Notes: generated by a model from the letters alone, not told the origin. A DNA stretch of 64,000 nucleotides from Fimbriiglobus ruber (GCF_002197845.1 NZ_NIDE01000014.1:1426001-1490000); one strand, 5' to 3'; shown: positions 52,043 through 61,990, counted from the first letter of the stretch. Program-made: numbers and translations.

Positions 52043-53737
52043 TTATGCGGCGATTCCCAGCTCGTTTGGCTCCGAAGCGACGTGACCCCTCATGATGGGC
52101 TGCGGCCGTGCGGCCAAGACCCGCCCATACACGACGTCCCAGACCCCGCTCAGGAGGATCACCCGCAGGTTCAAGATCACTTGCGCCCCCTCTTTCGTCC
52201 ACCGCATGCCGCTGAGCTTCAACCGCTGAGTGAACACCGTCTTGCACGCCGCCTCGGTTACTCCACTGCCCAACGGAACACCCACCCGTCGGTATCTCGC
52301 GTAGTCCATGTGACCCATCCGGTTTCGCAGGTACGCGTACGCCCGGTCGTACTCCTTCTTCTGGGTCCGGGTCAGCGTCCGGGCCACCCGGAACGCCGCG
52401 GCCGAGTGCAGCACCCGGTTCACCCCGCCCGGTTGGAGCATCCACTTCAGCATCTTCTTCGCCCACCCCACGGCCCCCCGGTCGCCACCGAACAACACGT
52501 TCGCCAACGTCCACACCCGCTCGCTCGCGTGGTAGTAATCGACCACCCGGACCCACTCTAAGACCTGCTGGGTCCGCGGGTGCGTCATCCCCTTGAGCAC
52601 GTCGTCGTAGTACCCGGTCTCGTTGTCCCCGGCGTCCGTCACGTAGCACCACCGGGGTAACGGACCCTCCCACCGGGTCAACACGTCGCGGATGATGGCC
52701 GTCAACGCCCCACGCATCGCGGGCTGGCCGGATGCGGGCGCGTACGCCAGGTACACGGTCCCCAACCGCGTCCCCCGGCGGTCGTACACGCTGACCGTGC
52801 CCGTGCTGGCCACCTCGTACAGACTCCCGCGTGTCATCCGCAGACGGAGCGTGATCCCGTCCCGACCGACACACACGACCGGCTTGTGTCGGCCGGTCGA
52901 TGCCCCGGCCGCGACCAGCCAGGCCACGAGTTGGTCGACCTGGGCGTCGTGCCGGTATTCGGCCATCTCGTCCGACACGGCCCGACTCACCTGGCGCAAC
53001 TTCTTGACCCCCCAACCGACCCCGTGGTCCGTCCGCAGGCGGGCCAGAACCCGCTGCTGGTTGGATCCGGCCTCGGCCAGGAACTGGCACGCCCGGGCGG
53101 CCAGAGCCGGACTCGCCCCGTGGATCAATCCCAGCCGGTGGGCCAGCGGGAAGAGCATCGGTTCGCCCGCCTGGGATGGCCGGTAGCCGATCCGCCGGAC
53201 GACCAGTTGGCCGAACACCGTCCACACGTTCTGCGGGGTCTTTGCGCCGACCCGCGTGTACCTCTCGCACGCGAACTGGGCGTGCCGGGGTTGCTCGGCG
53301 ATGGCCGCCGGTTCGACGTGGTTGTAGGTGTACTGGACGACGTGCCGGCCGAGCCCGCGGAGAGCGTTCTGAACGTCGTGCTCGAATTGCTGGGTCCGTG
53401 CCGGGGTGATGGGCTCCGACCGGAAGGCGTCGACGAGCGCCTGGAGTTGGTCCCGGGACGCGGTACACAGATCGTCGAGGGAGCGGTCCCGAGGGCTGGG
53501 CGTGTCCGATTCGCAGGGGGCCGTACACGTGGCCATGACGAGGGTCAGGGGGATAGAAAGGGTCATGCGGCGTTCCTTCGCTCGATGAGTCGTAGTAAAC
53601 CCAAAGAGAGTCGGAACGCCGCACTTTTTCAAGCACAAACGGCGAATGGCATGGAGGGCGAAAAGGGACTCGCAGCGTGTTTCCCGGCCCGAACGCCAAA
53701 AACCCCGGCATTTCACAGCATCAGAGAGACTTCACCC
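52018..53737 (-). mobile_element. Insertion sequence copy 1, 1720 bp, ISKra4-like
   Basis: Ends are 15 bp imperfect inverted repeats (GGTTGAAGTCTCTCT at 52018 and GGGTGAAGTCTCTCT read inward from 53737). GTTAATCT flanks both sides (52010-52017 and 53738-53745), an 8 bp target duplication. Removing the IS and one duplication restores the RHS frame. Copy 2 at 54533 is the same length and gives identical predicted proteins, so movement is recent. Confidence 0.95.
52043..53566 (-). CDS. ISKra4-family-like transposase, IS copy 1
   Basis: A 507 aa protein from ATG 53566 (MTLSIPLTLVMATC), where AAGGAA lies 8 nt upstream; an in-frame ATG at 53716 would add 50 residues. Candidate acidic catalytic residues are the aspartates in VCVGRDGITL, YVTDAGDNETG and VRVVDYYHASERVW and the glutamate in GSGVTEAACKTVF. 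The closing block (AACKTVFTQRLKLSGMRWTK, GAQVILNLR) is typical of ISKra4-type transposases. It would cut and move the surrounding IS. The frame on the same strand displaced by one base (52011-53711) is Arg/Gly-rich and is a shadow. Confidence 0.85.
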   Translation of the reverse strand: MTLSIPLTLVMATCTAPCESDTPSPRDRSLDDLCTASRDQLQALVDAFRSEPITPARTQQFEHDVQNALRGLGRHVVQYTYNHVEPAAIAEQPRHAQFACERYTRVGAKTPQNVWTVFGQLVVRRIGYRPSQAGEPMLFPLAHRLGLIHGASPALAARACQFLAEAGSNQQRVLARLRTDHGVGWGVKKLRQVSRAVSDEMAEYRHDAQVDQLVAWLVAAGASTGRHKPVVCVGRDGITLRLRMTRGSLYEVASTGTVSVYDRRGTRLGTVYLAYAPASGQPAMRGALTAIIRDVLTRWEGPLPRWCYVTDAGDNETGYYDDVLKGMTHPRTQQVLEWVRVVDYYHASERVWTLANVLFGGDRGAVGWAKKMLKWMLQPGGVNRVLHSAAAFRVARTLTRTQKKEYDRAYAYLRNRMGHMDYARYRRVGVPLGSGVTEAACKTVFTQRLKLSGMRWTKEGAQVILNLRVILLSGVWDVVYGRVLAARPQPIMRGHVASEPNELGIAA

Positions 53738-54253
53738 GTTAATCTCGATTACGAAAGGGGCGTCTTCGACTACTTCCGCGTCAGATGGATGTATGGTCAT
53801 TCGCCAGGATCTTTCCCAAATCTTATGGCGATCTCTGCCCACAAACTTCGGGAAATCACGAGTAATATTCCAGGGCACCCCGCTCCAAAAGACAATCCCC
53901 TAAAGGGAAAACTTCTTAGCTCCCCATCTCCCTTACTGATTCTTAAAGGGTATATTGTGTCTACAGTTGACTTAGGTGCTGTATGTAAAGATGGGGCGTA
54001 TAGTGGCTCAATTGGAGTGTTTCAGAGCAGCGTAGAAGCCTACACCGAGGCGAATGCCACGCAAATTATTCGCTGGTCATTTGAATTGAAAAATGGCGGA
54101 GTAAAGAACTCGACGATCACACTTGAAGAAACCGGATTGAATCGTGGTGACAAAGCGGGTTGGGCTTCCAAAGCGCTGCGACTTATCGGTAGCTCTTCTG
54201 TACCGCCGTGGCAATGGCAACAGCCTTTCCCTTACCGTAAGCCGGGCGAATAG
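53738..54253 (+). pseudogene. Separated C-terminal tip of the RHS protein
   Basis: After the target duplication the frame continues as VNLDYERGVFDYFRVRWMYG for about 171 residues to TAG/TAA at 54253, in phase with the RHS gene before the IS (QIETVRMQ-VNL). This is the variable tip after the RHS hallmark, where polymorphic toxin domains sit. I recognise no known toxin fold in it (segments SAHKLREITSNIPGHPAPK and IIRWSFELKNGGVKNSTITL). Without its own start it is probably silent. IS insertion here would disarm the protein. Confidence 0.85.
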
Positions 54254-54289
54254 CGAATCCCATTTGTTTTTTTCTCTTGCCCAGAATGC

Positions 54290-54436
54290 GGGGTGGTGAC
54301 CCGGTAATGTTGCGCAGTCTCGGAAGTCCTGAATCAGTAGCCAGTCACGACGGCGGCATGGTATAATCCTCCCCGCCGTAACTTCCTGACTTCACGACGG
54401 TTTCGCGTACCGTACAACATTACCGGATCACCACCC
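54290..54436. mobile_element. Small MITE-like element with 22 bp inverted ends
   Basis: Ends 54291-54312 and 54415-54436 are inverted repeats with one mismatch (GGGTGGTGACCCGG...). CCCAGAATGC stands just outside at 54280-54289 and overlaps the other end at 54434-54443, giving a 7-10 bp direct repeat. There is no coding capacity. It contains TATAAT at about 54362 and lies just upstream of the TIGR03067 start, so it could supply promoter elements. Confidence 0.7.
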
Positions 54437-54475
54437 AGAATGCCAACTTCGCAAGTTGACCCGTAGGAGAAGGCC

Positions 54476-54532
54476 ATGACTGTAACACTGGTTTTTTTAT
54501 TCTTGGCAGCCGCGAAACCAAATGATGCTGTT
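54476..54532 (+). pseudogene. 5' piece of IS-disrupted TIGR03067-like gene
   Basis: ATG 54476 has AGGAGA upstream and opens MTVTLVFLFLAAAKPNDAV, a signal peptide. After 19 codons the frame runs into IS copy 2. With the 3' piece at 56261-56632 it makes a 142 aa protein. Confidence 0.85.
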
Positions 54533-56252
54533 GGTTGAAGTCTCTCTAACTCGCTGATTATGCGGCGATTCCCAGCTCGTTTGGCTCCGAAGCGACGTGA
54601 CCCCTCATGATGGGCTGCGGCCGTGCGGCCAAGACCCGCCCATACACGACGTCCCAGACCCCGCTCAGGAGGATCACCCGCAGGTTCAAGATCACTTGCG
54701 CCCCCTCTTTCGTCCACCGCATGCCGCTGAGCTTCAACCGCTGAGTGAACACCGTCTTGCACGCCGCCTCGGTTACTCCACTGCCCAACGGAACACCCAC
54801 CCGTCGGTATCTCGCGTAGTCCATGTGACCCATCCGGTTTCGCAGGTACGCGTACGCCCGGTCGTACTCCTTCTTCTGGGTCCGGGTCAGCGTCCGGGCC
54901 ACCCGGAACGCCGCGGCCGAGTGCAGCACCCGGTTCACCCCGCCCGGTTGGAGCATCCACTTCAGCATCTTCTTCGCCCACCCCACGGCCCCCCGGTCGC
55001 CACCGAACAACACGTTCGCCAACGTCCACACCCGCTCGCTCGCGTGGTAGTAATCGACCACCCGGACCCACTCTAAGACCTGCTGGGTCCGCGGGTGCGT
55101 CATCCCCTTGAGCACGTCGTCGTAGTACCCGGTCTCGTTGTCCCCGGCGTCCGTCACGTAGCACCACCGGGGTAACGGACCCTCCCACCGGGTCAACACG
55201 TCGCGGATGATGGCCGTCAACGCCCCACGCATCGCGGGCTGGCCGGATGCGGGCGCGTACGCCAGGTACACGGTCCCCAACCGCGTCCCCCGGCGGTCGT
55301 ACACGCTGACCGTGCCCGTGCTGGCCACCTCGTACAGACTCCCGCGTGTCATCCGCAGACGGAGCGTGATCCCGTCCCGACCGACACACACGACCGGCTT
55401 GTGTCGGCCGGTCGATGCCCCGGCCGCGACCAGCCAGGCCACGAGTTGGTCGACCTGGGCGTCGTGCCGGTATTCGGCCATCTCGTCCGACACGGCCCGA
55501 CTCACCTGGCGCAACTTCTTGACCCCCCAACCGACCCCGTGGTCCGTCCGCAGGCGGGCCAGAACCCGCTGCTGGTTGGATCCGGCCTCGGCCAGGAACT
55601 GGCACGCCCGGGCGGCCAGAGCCGGACTCGCCCCGTGGATCAATCCCAGCCGGTGGGCCAGCGGGAAGAGCATCGGTTCGCCCGCCTGGGATGGCCGGTA
55701 GCCGATCCGCCGGACGACCAGTTGGCCGAACACCGTCCACACGTTCTGCGGGGTCTTTGCGCCGACCCGCGTGTACCTCTCGCACGCGAACTGGGCGTGC
55801 CGGGGTTGCTCGGCGATGGCCGCCGGTTCGACGTGGTTGTAGGTGTACTGGACGACGTGCCGGCCGAGCCCGCGGAGAGCGTTCTGAACGTCGTGCTCGA
55901 ATTGCTGGGTCCGTGCCGGGGTGATGGGCTCCGACCGGAAGGCGTCGACGAGCGCCTGGAGTTGGTCCCGGGACGCGGTACACAGATCGTCGAGGGAGCG
56001 GTCCCGAGGGCTGGGCGTGTCCGATTCGCAGGGGGCCGTACACGTGGCCATGACGAGGGTCAGGGGGATAGAAAGGGTCATGCGGCGTTCCTTCGCTCGA
56101 TGAGTCGTAGTAAACCCAAAGAGAGTCGGAACGCCGCACTTTTTCAAGCACAAACGGCGAATGGCATGGAGGGCGAAAAGGGACTCGCAGCGTGTTTCCC
56201 GGCCCGAACGCCAAAAACCCCGGCATTTCACAGCATCAGAGAGACTTCACCC
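54533..56252 (-). mobile_element. Insertion sequence copy 2, 1720 bp
   Basis: Same 15 bp ends as copy 1 and same length. ATGCTGTT occurs at 54525-54532 and 56253-56260, an 8 bp target duplication. Removing the IS and one duplication rejoins the TIGR03067 gene in frame. The two copies are in the same orientation, 795 bp apart, so recombination between them could delete the DNA between. Confidence 0.95.
54558..56081 (-). CDS. ISKra4-family-like transposase, IS copy 2
   Basis: A 507 aa protein whose predicted sequence is the same as that of the transposase at 52043-53566, including the candidate acidic catalytic residues. The start at 56081 is chosen by the same AAGGAA ribosome site. Identity of both copies points to recent transposition, and either could supply transposase for the other. 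Confidence 0.85.
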   Translation of the reverse strand: MTLSIPLTLVMATCTAPCESDTPSPRDRSLDDLCTASRDQLQALVDAFRSEPITPARTQQFEHDVQNALRGLGRHVVQYTYNHVEPAAIAEQPRHAQFACERYTRVGAKTPQNVWTVFGQLVVRRIGYRPSQAGEPMLFPLAHRLGLIHGASPALAARACQFLAEAGSNQQRVLARLRTDHGVGWGVKKLRQVSRAVSDEMAEYRHDAQVDQLVAWLVAAGASTGRHKPVVCVGRDGITLRLRMTRGSLYEVASTGTVSVYDRRGTRLGTVYLAYAPASGQPAMRGALTAIIRDVLTRWEGPLPRWCYVTDAGDNETGYYDDVLKGMTHPRTQQVLEWVRVVDYYHASERVWTLANVLFGGDRGAVGWAKKMLKWMLQPGGVNRVLHSAAAFRVARTLTRTQKKEYDRAYAYLRNRMGHMDYARYRRVGVPLGSGVTEAACKTVFTQRLKLSGMRWTKEGAQVILNLRVILLSGVWDVVYGRVLAARPQPIMRGHVASEPNELGIAA

Positions 56253-56260
56253 ATGCTGTT

Positions 56261-56632
56261 GTCAAAGAATTTCAGTCACTCAGAGGGACGTGGGTCCTTA
56301 CTTCCGCCGAGAAAAGTGGAAAAAAAATAACAACAGAAGAATTGTTTCTCGCGTCAGCCGTACAATTTCAATTTACCGATTCCACTCGAGCCGATACAAG
56401 CAAGCGATGTGATATATACAATATAGAATTCGATCCTGTTTCAAACCCAAAACGACTCTTGGCAGCAGTAACAGGCGGAGAGATAAAAGGACAAAAAATG
56501 CTGTGTATTTACAGTCTTAAAAATGACACGTTGACAATCCATATTTCGCATAATCAAAAAAAATATCCTGTCGATTTTTCTACACGTGAGAATGACGGCT
56601 ACGTCTTACTAACTCTTATCAGGCAAAAATAA
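56261..56632 (+). pseudogene. 3' piece of IS-disrupted TIGR03067-like gene
   Basis: The frame continues VKEFQSLRGTWVLTSAEKSG to TAA at 56630-56632, 123 residues. The opening L-R/Q-G-T-W motif and beta-rich sequence (MLCIYSLKNDTLTIHISHNQ) fit the planctomycete TIGR03067 domain, a small secreted lipocalin-like unit. It directly follows the RHS tip region, so an immunity or partner role is conceivable but unsupported. Confidence 0.75.
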
Positions 56633-57210
56633 TTCTGTCGGAATTGTTAACATAGGCGAGTTATTGATAGTCACGTATTTTAATGCGTCGCGCAAATGAA
56701 TAGTTTATTAAACTTCGCGCCGGTAGCGGGAGCGATTCTCAGTCTCGCAGGGACCGAGCGTGGAGCGAGTCGCGGACACGCCGGCCACGTAACGGCGACG
56801 CCCAAATCCTTACTCCCTCTTCCTTCTCCTCTTCGCCATCGTCTCTCAAATCTCCGGAGCCAACCCAGCCGCTTTCTCCGCCCACCTATCCCCTCTGTCA
56901 TACATCGCTCTCACCTCACACCTCTGACTCTCCGCATCCGTTACTATCAGCTATCAGCGCCGAGGTTCCGTCGATGAACGGCAGAACGGAGCGGAGTTGC
57001 CTCCTGAAACAACTCGCGGTATCGCAGCGCTCAAAGCCGACGGTCCGAAAGACTGGCGCCGTTTCGACCGGCGCATCCAGCTCGCGTTCTGCCCAGAACC
57101 TCTTGTCGAGCGCGTGCGGACCCAAGGTGCGTTCCGATGAAAGAAATGAAAGAAATACCGCTGCCAGAATAACGTATCTGAAACACGAGGAAGAAACACT
57201 TGGCCGCATG
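56633..57210. other. Intergenic stretch between the IS region and the FG-GAP gene
   Basis: 578 bp, AT-rich at the left and mixed at the right. Short frames on both strands lack ribosome sites and look like chance. No repeat or RNA gene recognised. Confidence 0.45.
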
Positions 57211-60200
57211 CTAGCCCACGAACACCCCGCCGGTGAACTCCGGGAACGCGTCGAAGTCGTAGGCCGACAGCGGCGAACTGGGGTTCGAGAGGATCGCTTT
57301 CCCGAGGTACGCGGTAATGTGGCTCCCGGCACCGGCGCCGGACCCGACAATCAGACCAGCCTGGGAACTGCCGTCGAGGTTTTTGACGGCCACGCGGACG
57401 CCGTCCCGGTTCGTGGGGTCGCCGGCGAGGAAATTGGCGATCGGGTCGGTCTTATTGTCGAGTAAGGATAGCCCGTCGAAGATCGTGACCCGTGGGCCTC
57501 CGCCCGGCCCTGCCCCGGCGATCAGGTCCGCGTGCCCGTCCCCGTTGATGTCCCCGAACGCGACGTAAACCCCGTTCGTCAGCGACGGCTCGAACGCGAA
57601 GAAATCCGCGAACACCTTGGTCGGGGTCGACACACCGGACGCGACCGATTTCCCGTCGTACCCGGCGACCCGCGGGCCGCCACCGAACCCGGCCGCCACG
57701 ATCAGGTCGCCGTACCCCGCCCCCGTGAGGTCGCCGACGGCCGCCCGGGCGCCGCCGCGGAAATTCGGGTCCTGGATGCCCAGGAAGCGGTTGAGCTGGA
57801 CCGTTTGCCCCTTCGCCAGAGCCGCCCCGTCGTACACGACCACGACCGGGCCGCCGCCCTCGTCCGGCGTCACGATCAGGTCGGGGACTCCGTCCCCGTT
57901 GACGTCCCCGACGGCCACGAACACCCCGCCGGTGAACGTCGATTCGAACGGGTTAATCGTGTCGAGTACGTTCCCGGTTTTGCCGTCCAGCACGACCACC
58001 TCCGACGACACGCCCGGACCCGTCCCGGCTGCGATGTCCGCGAACCCGTCGCCGGTGAAGTCGGCGGCGGCCGTGCGGACGCCGCCGGTGAACCCGGGGA
58101 ACGGGTTCACTGTCTGAGCGACGAACTGGTCCGGCAGGTAGAGGTTGACGGTCGAACTGCCGCCCGCGTCCGCCCCGACCGCGAACTGGGGATACCCGAC
58201 GAGGTCGGGCGACGGTCCGGCCGGCGAGACCGGCGGGGACGGCGACACGGGCGGGGTCGGCGGGGACGGGGGCGGGGCGTTGGTCAGGGTGAACTGGACG
58301 GGGGTCGGCAGGCCCGAAACGGTGGCGGTCGCGTTGAACGTCCCAAGGACGGTGTTGGCCGTCAGGGTCGGGGAGGTGGCCACGCCGGTCGCGGCCGTCG
58401 TCACCGTGGCGGCCTCGCCGAACGTGGCCGTGGGGACAGTCACCGCGCTGCCGGACGGGGTCGCGAAGGTGACGGACAGGTTGGGAACCGGGTTCCCGAA
58501 GATGTCCGCCACGTGGACGGAAAGCGGGGAGGCGAACGCGGTCCCGACCGCCGCCGATTGCCCACTGCCGAACACGGCCACGGCCGTCGCCGGCGCGGCC
58601 GCGACGAGGGTGAACGCCGCGGTCCCGGTGAGGGTCGTCGTGGTCGTGTCGGTCACGGTCACGGAGTCGGCCCCGGCGGTCTTGAAGACCATCGGGAACG
58701 CGTGCGTGCCGGCGTCCGCGGCGGTGAACGTGTAGTCGGCGGGCAGCCCCGCTTGGGGGTCGTTACTCGTGAATTGGACCGTCCCCGTATATCCCGCAAT
58801 CACGTTCCCGAAGGCGTCGGTGACGGACACCGTCAGGACTTTCGACTCACCCGCCCCGAACGTGCCCGACACGCCCGATAGGGCAAAGTCCGCCGCCGCG
58901 GCGGGGGCGACCGTGACCGGCGCGGTCCCCGACAGGGACTGGCTCGCGTCCGTGACCGTGATCGATTGCGCCCCGGCCGTCTTGAGGGTGACGTCGAACG
59001 TGTGAACGCCCGCGTCCGCGAGCCGGAACGTGTAGTCGGGCGGCAACACCGCCTGGGGATCGGTACTCGTGAAGTGGATCGTGTCCGTGAACGCGGCGGC
59101 CGTCACGGTCCCGGCCTTGGCGGTGACGGTGACGGCGACCGTTTGCCCGGCCGTGTCGACCACGGGCGTCGCCGCCACCTGGAGCGTCGTCGGGACCGAG
59201 GGGGCGGGCGTCGTGTTGGTGAACACGGTGACCGAGCCGGCGCCTTGATTCGCCGCGACGATGTCGACCGCGCCGTCGTTGTTCACGTCCTGCAGGACGA
59301 TGTCGCTGGGGGACGCGCCGGCGGTGTACGTCACCGGGGCCTGGAACGTCCCGTCCCCGTTCCCCAGGAGGACGGCGATCTGGTTTTGCGGCGCGGCGGC
59401 CGTCCCCGTGCTGCCGGCGACGATGTCCAGGTTGCCGTCGTAGTTCACATCGCCGAGCGTCACGGACGAGAGGCCGTTGACGGCGGCGTACGACTTCGGG
59501 GCGGCGAAGTTGCCCGTCCCGTCGCCCAGGTCGACGTTGACCATGCTGTTGCCGGCGGTCACGGAAACGAGGTCGCCGAAGCCGTCATTATTGAGGTCGC
59601 CGATCGCCAGGGCGGACGGGGTTCCGGCGACGCCCGTGGCGACGGCCGTGGGCAGGGTGAACGTGCCGTCGCCGTTGTTCAGGAGGACGTCCACGCCGCC
59701 GCCGGTCGCGTCCGTGACGATGTCCGGCTTGCCGTCGCCGTTCAGGTCGCCGACGGCGAACACCGAATTCGGGGCGTTGACGGCGTACGTCTGAACCGGC
59801 TGGAACGTCCCGTCCCCGTTGCTTAACAACACGTCGATGCTGCCGCCGGCCATGACGACAATGTCCTTGCGCCCGATCCCGCGCAGGTCGACGAGCTGGA
59901 TCGCCGTCGGCTTGGCCGGGAGCGCGTAGGCCGTACCGGGCTGGAACGTCCCGTCCCCGTTCCCCAGGTAAACCGTGAGCCCGTCCGGGAACGACCCGGA
60001 CGGCCCGATCGCGACGAGGTCCGGCGTCCCGTCCCCGTTCAAATCCGCGACCGCGTCCCCGGTCGCCCCCGCGAGTGCGGCGGTCACGGTCGTGGCCGCG
60101 CCGAGTACGCCGCCCCCGGTGTTAGGCAGGATCGTCGCGTCCTTGAAGGTGTTTGACGATGCGCTGGAAGAGTTCAGCGTCAGCACGTCCGGCTTGTTGT

Positions 60201-60324
60201 TGTCGAAGATGTCCGCGACGGAGAGCCCGTAAGGGGACGTGGTCGCCTCGGTCGGGTACGTGCCGACGAGGGTGAACGCGGGAACGAGGCGAGATTCGAG
60301 GAGTTCGAGGCGAATTTTCGTCAT
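57211..60324 (-). CDS. FG-GAP/VCBS surface protein
   Basis: A 1037 aa protein. The N-terminus MTKIRLELLESRLVPA carries the LExRLVPA motif, also seen in the RHS protein, and thought to mark planctomycete exported proteins. Residues about 25-385 are FG-GAP/VCBS blades (VADLNGDGTPDLVAIG, VGDLNGDGKPDIVTDA, LGNGDGTFQAPVTY) with calcium-binding DxNxDG loops. Residues about 390-700 are repeated Ig-like beta-sandwiches (TVSVTDAFGNVIAGYTGTVQ, FTSNDPQAGLPADYTFTAAD). A Pro/Ser linker (about 705-730) leads to a second FG-GAP propeller (about 740-1037) ending FPEFTGGVFVG. It is probably calcium-dependent and surface-bound; an adhesion role is likely. Confidence 0.85.
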   Translation of the reverse strand: MTKIRLELLESRLVPAFTLVGTYPTEATTSPYGLSVADIFDNNKPDVLTLNSSSASSNTFKDATILPNTGGGVLGAATTVTAALAGATGDAVADLNGDGTPDLVAIGPSGSFPDGLTVYLGNGDGTFQPGTAYALPAKPTAIQLVDLRGIGRKDIVVMAGGSIDVLLSNGDGTFQPVQTYAVNAPNSVFAVGDLNGDGKPDIVTDATGGGVDVLLNNGDGTFTLPTAVATGVAGTPSALAIGDLNNDGFGDLVSVTAGNSMVNVDLGDGTGNFAAPKSYAAVNGLSSVTLGDVNYDGNLDIVAGSTGTAAAPQNQIAVLLGNGDGTFQAPVTYTAGASPSDIVLQDVNNDGAVDIVAANQGAGSVTVFTNTTPAPSVPTTLQVAATPVVDTAGQTVAVTVTAKAGTVTAAAFTDTIHFTSTDPQAVLPPDYTFRLADAGVHTFDVTLKTAGAQSITVTDASQSLSGTAPVTVAPAAAADFALSGVSGTFGAGESKVLTVSVTDAFGNVIAGYTGTVQFTSNDPQAGLPADYTFTAADAGTHAFPMVFKTAGADSVTVTDTTTTTLTGTAAFTLVAAAPATAVAVFGSGQSAAVGTAFASPLSVHVADIFGNPVPNLSVTFATPSGSAVTVPTATFGEAATVTTAATGVATSPTLTANTVLGTFNATATVSGLPTPVQFTLTNAPPPSPPTPPVSPSPPVSPAGPSPDLVGYPQFAVGADAGGSSTVNLYLPDQFVAQTVNPFPGFTGGVRTAAADFTGDGFADIAAGTGPGVSSEVVVLDGKTGNVLDTINPFESTFTGGVFVAVGDVNGDGVPDLIVTPDEGGGPVVVVYDGAALAKGQTVQLNRFLGIQDPNFRGGARAAVGDLTGAGYGDLIVAAGFGGGPRVAGYDGKSVASGVSTPTKVFADFFAFEPSLTNGVYVAFGDINGDGHADLIAGAGPGGGPRVTIFDGLSLLDNKTDPIANFLAGDPTNRDGVRVAVKNLDGSSQAGLIVGSGAGAGSHITAYLGKAILSNPSSPLSAYDFDAFPEFTGGVFVG

Positions 60325-60595
60325 GGAACACTCGGACGGAACGGGTGACGGGTCGGGGCGCCACCGCGAGTGCGGACGCGTGGTGTCAGATCAAAAAGTT
60401 ATTTGGAATGACGCCTCCGACCCTGTCAACACGGAAACGATCTGTTAACCGAATTCCAGGTTCGGCGGGCTGTTACATCCGGAGTTCGGGGAAAAACGCT
60501 CAGAAAACATCCCCCGGGCGTGACTCACGGGTAGCGCGGCTTGTTCATCGCTCGCGTTCGCGGCGGGCCGGTCCCCGGGTTGGTACACTACCGCA

Positions 60596-61990
60596 ATGCC
60601 CCGAATCGTTATCGTCGGTGCCGGTCTGAGCGGGTTGGCCGTTGCCTTCCGCCTCCGCCGGGCGGTGCCCGACGCGGACCTGGTTCTCCTCGAAAGCCGG
60701 TCCAGGCCGGGCGGGAACGTCTGGACCGAACCGCGGGACGGGTTCCGCGTCGAGTTCGGGCCGAACGGGTTCCTCGATTCGAAGCCTGGCACCCTCCGGC
60801 TCTGCCGCGACCTGGGCCTAGGCGACCAGCTCATCACCGCCAGCGAGGGGGCGAGGAAGAACCGCTTCGTTTACGCCCGCGGTCACGTTCACAAACTGCC
60901 CGGCTCGCCGCTCGGGCTGATCACCACGCCGCTCCTGTCGCCCGCCGGAAAAATCGCCCTCTTGAGCGAGCCGTTCCGCCGGCGGCCGACCGACGCCCCC
61001 CCGGACGAGTCGGTGGCCGCGTTCGCCCGGCGGCGGTTCGGCCGGGAGGCGGCGGACGTGTTTGTGGACGCCCTCGTGACCGGCATCCACGCGGGCGACC
61101 CGGAGCGCCTGAGCGTCCGCGCGGCCTTCCCGCGGCTGGCCCAGTTCGAGGAGCAATACGGCAGCGTGGTCCGCGGCTTCTTCCGCGCGGCCAAGATCCG
61201 CAAGCAGGAAGCCACCGCCCGCGGGGAAGTCCGCACACCCCAGCGAATGTTGTCCTTCCGGCACGGCCTCCGCGTCCTCGTCGAGACACTGAGCCAACAC
61301 GTCGGCACGCCGGTTGTTACAGGCGCGGCCGTCCGGCGGATCGAGCCCCGCGGCAGTCAACCTGGGTGGACTGTGCGCGGCGAGGGCCAAGACGCCTGGG
61401 ACGCGGACGCGGTCGTACTGACCTGCCCCGCACACGAGCAAACCGCCATTGTGGGCGACCTCGACCCCGCGATGGCAGCAGACCTGGCCGGGATCACGTT
61501 TAACACGATCGCGGTAGTCGCGCTCGGGTATCGCACGTCGGACGTGCCGGGTAGTTTCGACGGGTTCGGATACATCGCTCCACAGAACACGAAACGGGAC
61601 GTGTTGGGTGTGCAGTGGTGTTCGTCGATTTTCCCCGACCGCGCCCCGCCAGGCTTCGTACTTTGGCGCGTTCTTTGCGGTGGAGTCAGCCGGCCGGACG
61701 TAGCCGCCCTCGACGACGAAGCTCTGATCCGCGCCTGCAACGGTGAGATGCGTGCTGTCCTGGGGGTCACGGGCGATCCCGTCTTCCGTCAGATCGTGCG
61801 CTGGCCGAAGGCGATTCCTCAGTACAACATTGGCCACATCGATCGGGTCGGACGGGTCGAAGCCGCCGTCGCGCGGCACCCCGGGCTGTTCGTGACCGGC
61901 AATTCTTATCACGGGGTCGCCATGAACGACGTGACGGAGCAAGCTGAACTCGTGGCCGGGCGTGTGGCTGCTTATCTCAAGCCGGCTTAA
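60596..61990 (+). CDS. hemG: Protoporphyrinogen oxidase (HemY/PPOX type)
   Basis: A 464 aa FAD enzyme. The N-terminus IVIVGAGLSGLAVAFRLRRA is the dinucleotide loop, followed by LLESRSRPGGNVWTE and VEFGPNGFLDSKP. Mid-protein has SFRHGLRVLVETLSQHVG, and the end LFVTGNSYHGVAMNDVTEQA is the second FAD-binding block. All match oxygen-dependent PPOX, which oxidises protoporphyrinogen IX to protoporphyrin IX in haem synthesis, though related amine oxidases share the fold. Length is typical (about 450-480 aa). ATG 60596 starts directly at the FAD loop. No other haem genes are adjacent. Confidence 0.88.
   Translation: MPRIVIVGAGLSGLAVAFRLRRAVPDADLVLLESRSRPGGNVWTEPRDGFRVEFGPNGFLDSKPGTLRLCRDLGLGDQLITASEGARKNRFVYARGHVHKLPGSPLGLITTPLLSPAGKIALLSEPFRRRPTDAPPDESVAAFARRRFGREAADVFVDALVTGIHAGDPERLSVRAAFPRLAQFEEQYGSVVRGFFRAAKIRKQEATARGEVRTPQRMLSFRHGLRVLVETLSQHVGTPVVTGAAVRRIEPRGSQPGWTVRGEGQDAWDADAVVLTCPAHEQTAIVGDLDPAMAADLAGITFNTIAVVALGYRTSDVPGSFDGFGYIAPQNTKRDVLGVQWCSSIFPDRAPPGFVLWRVLCGGVSRPDVAALDDEALIRACNGEMRAVLGVTGDPVFRQIVRWPKAIPQYNIGHIDRVGRVEAAVARHPGLFVTGNSYHGVAMNDVTEQAELVAGRVAAYLKPA

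Noticed and set aside
54334-56226. 630-codon reverse frame overlapping transposase copy 2 (and its twin at 52011-53711)
   Set aside because: It is shifted by one base relative to the transposase and is Arg/Gly/Pro-rich without motifs.
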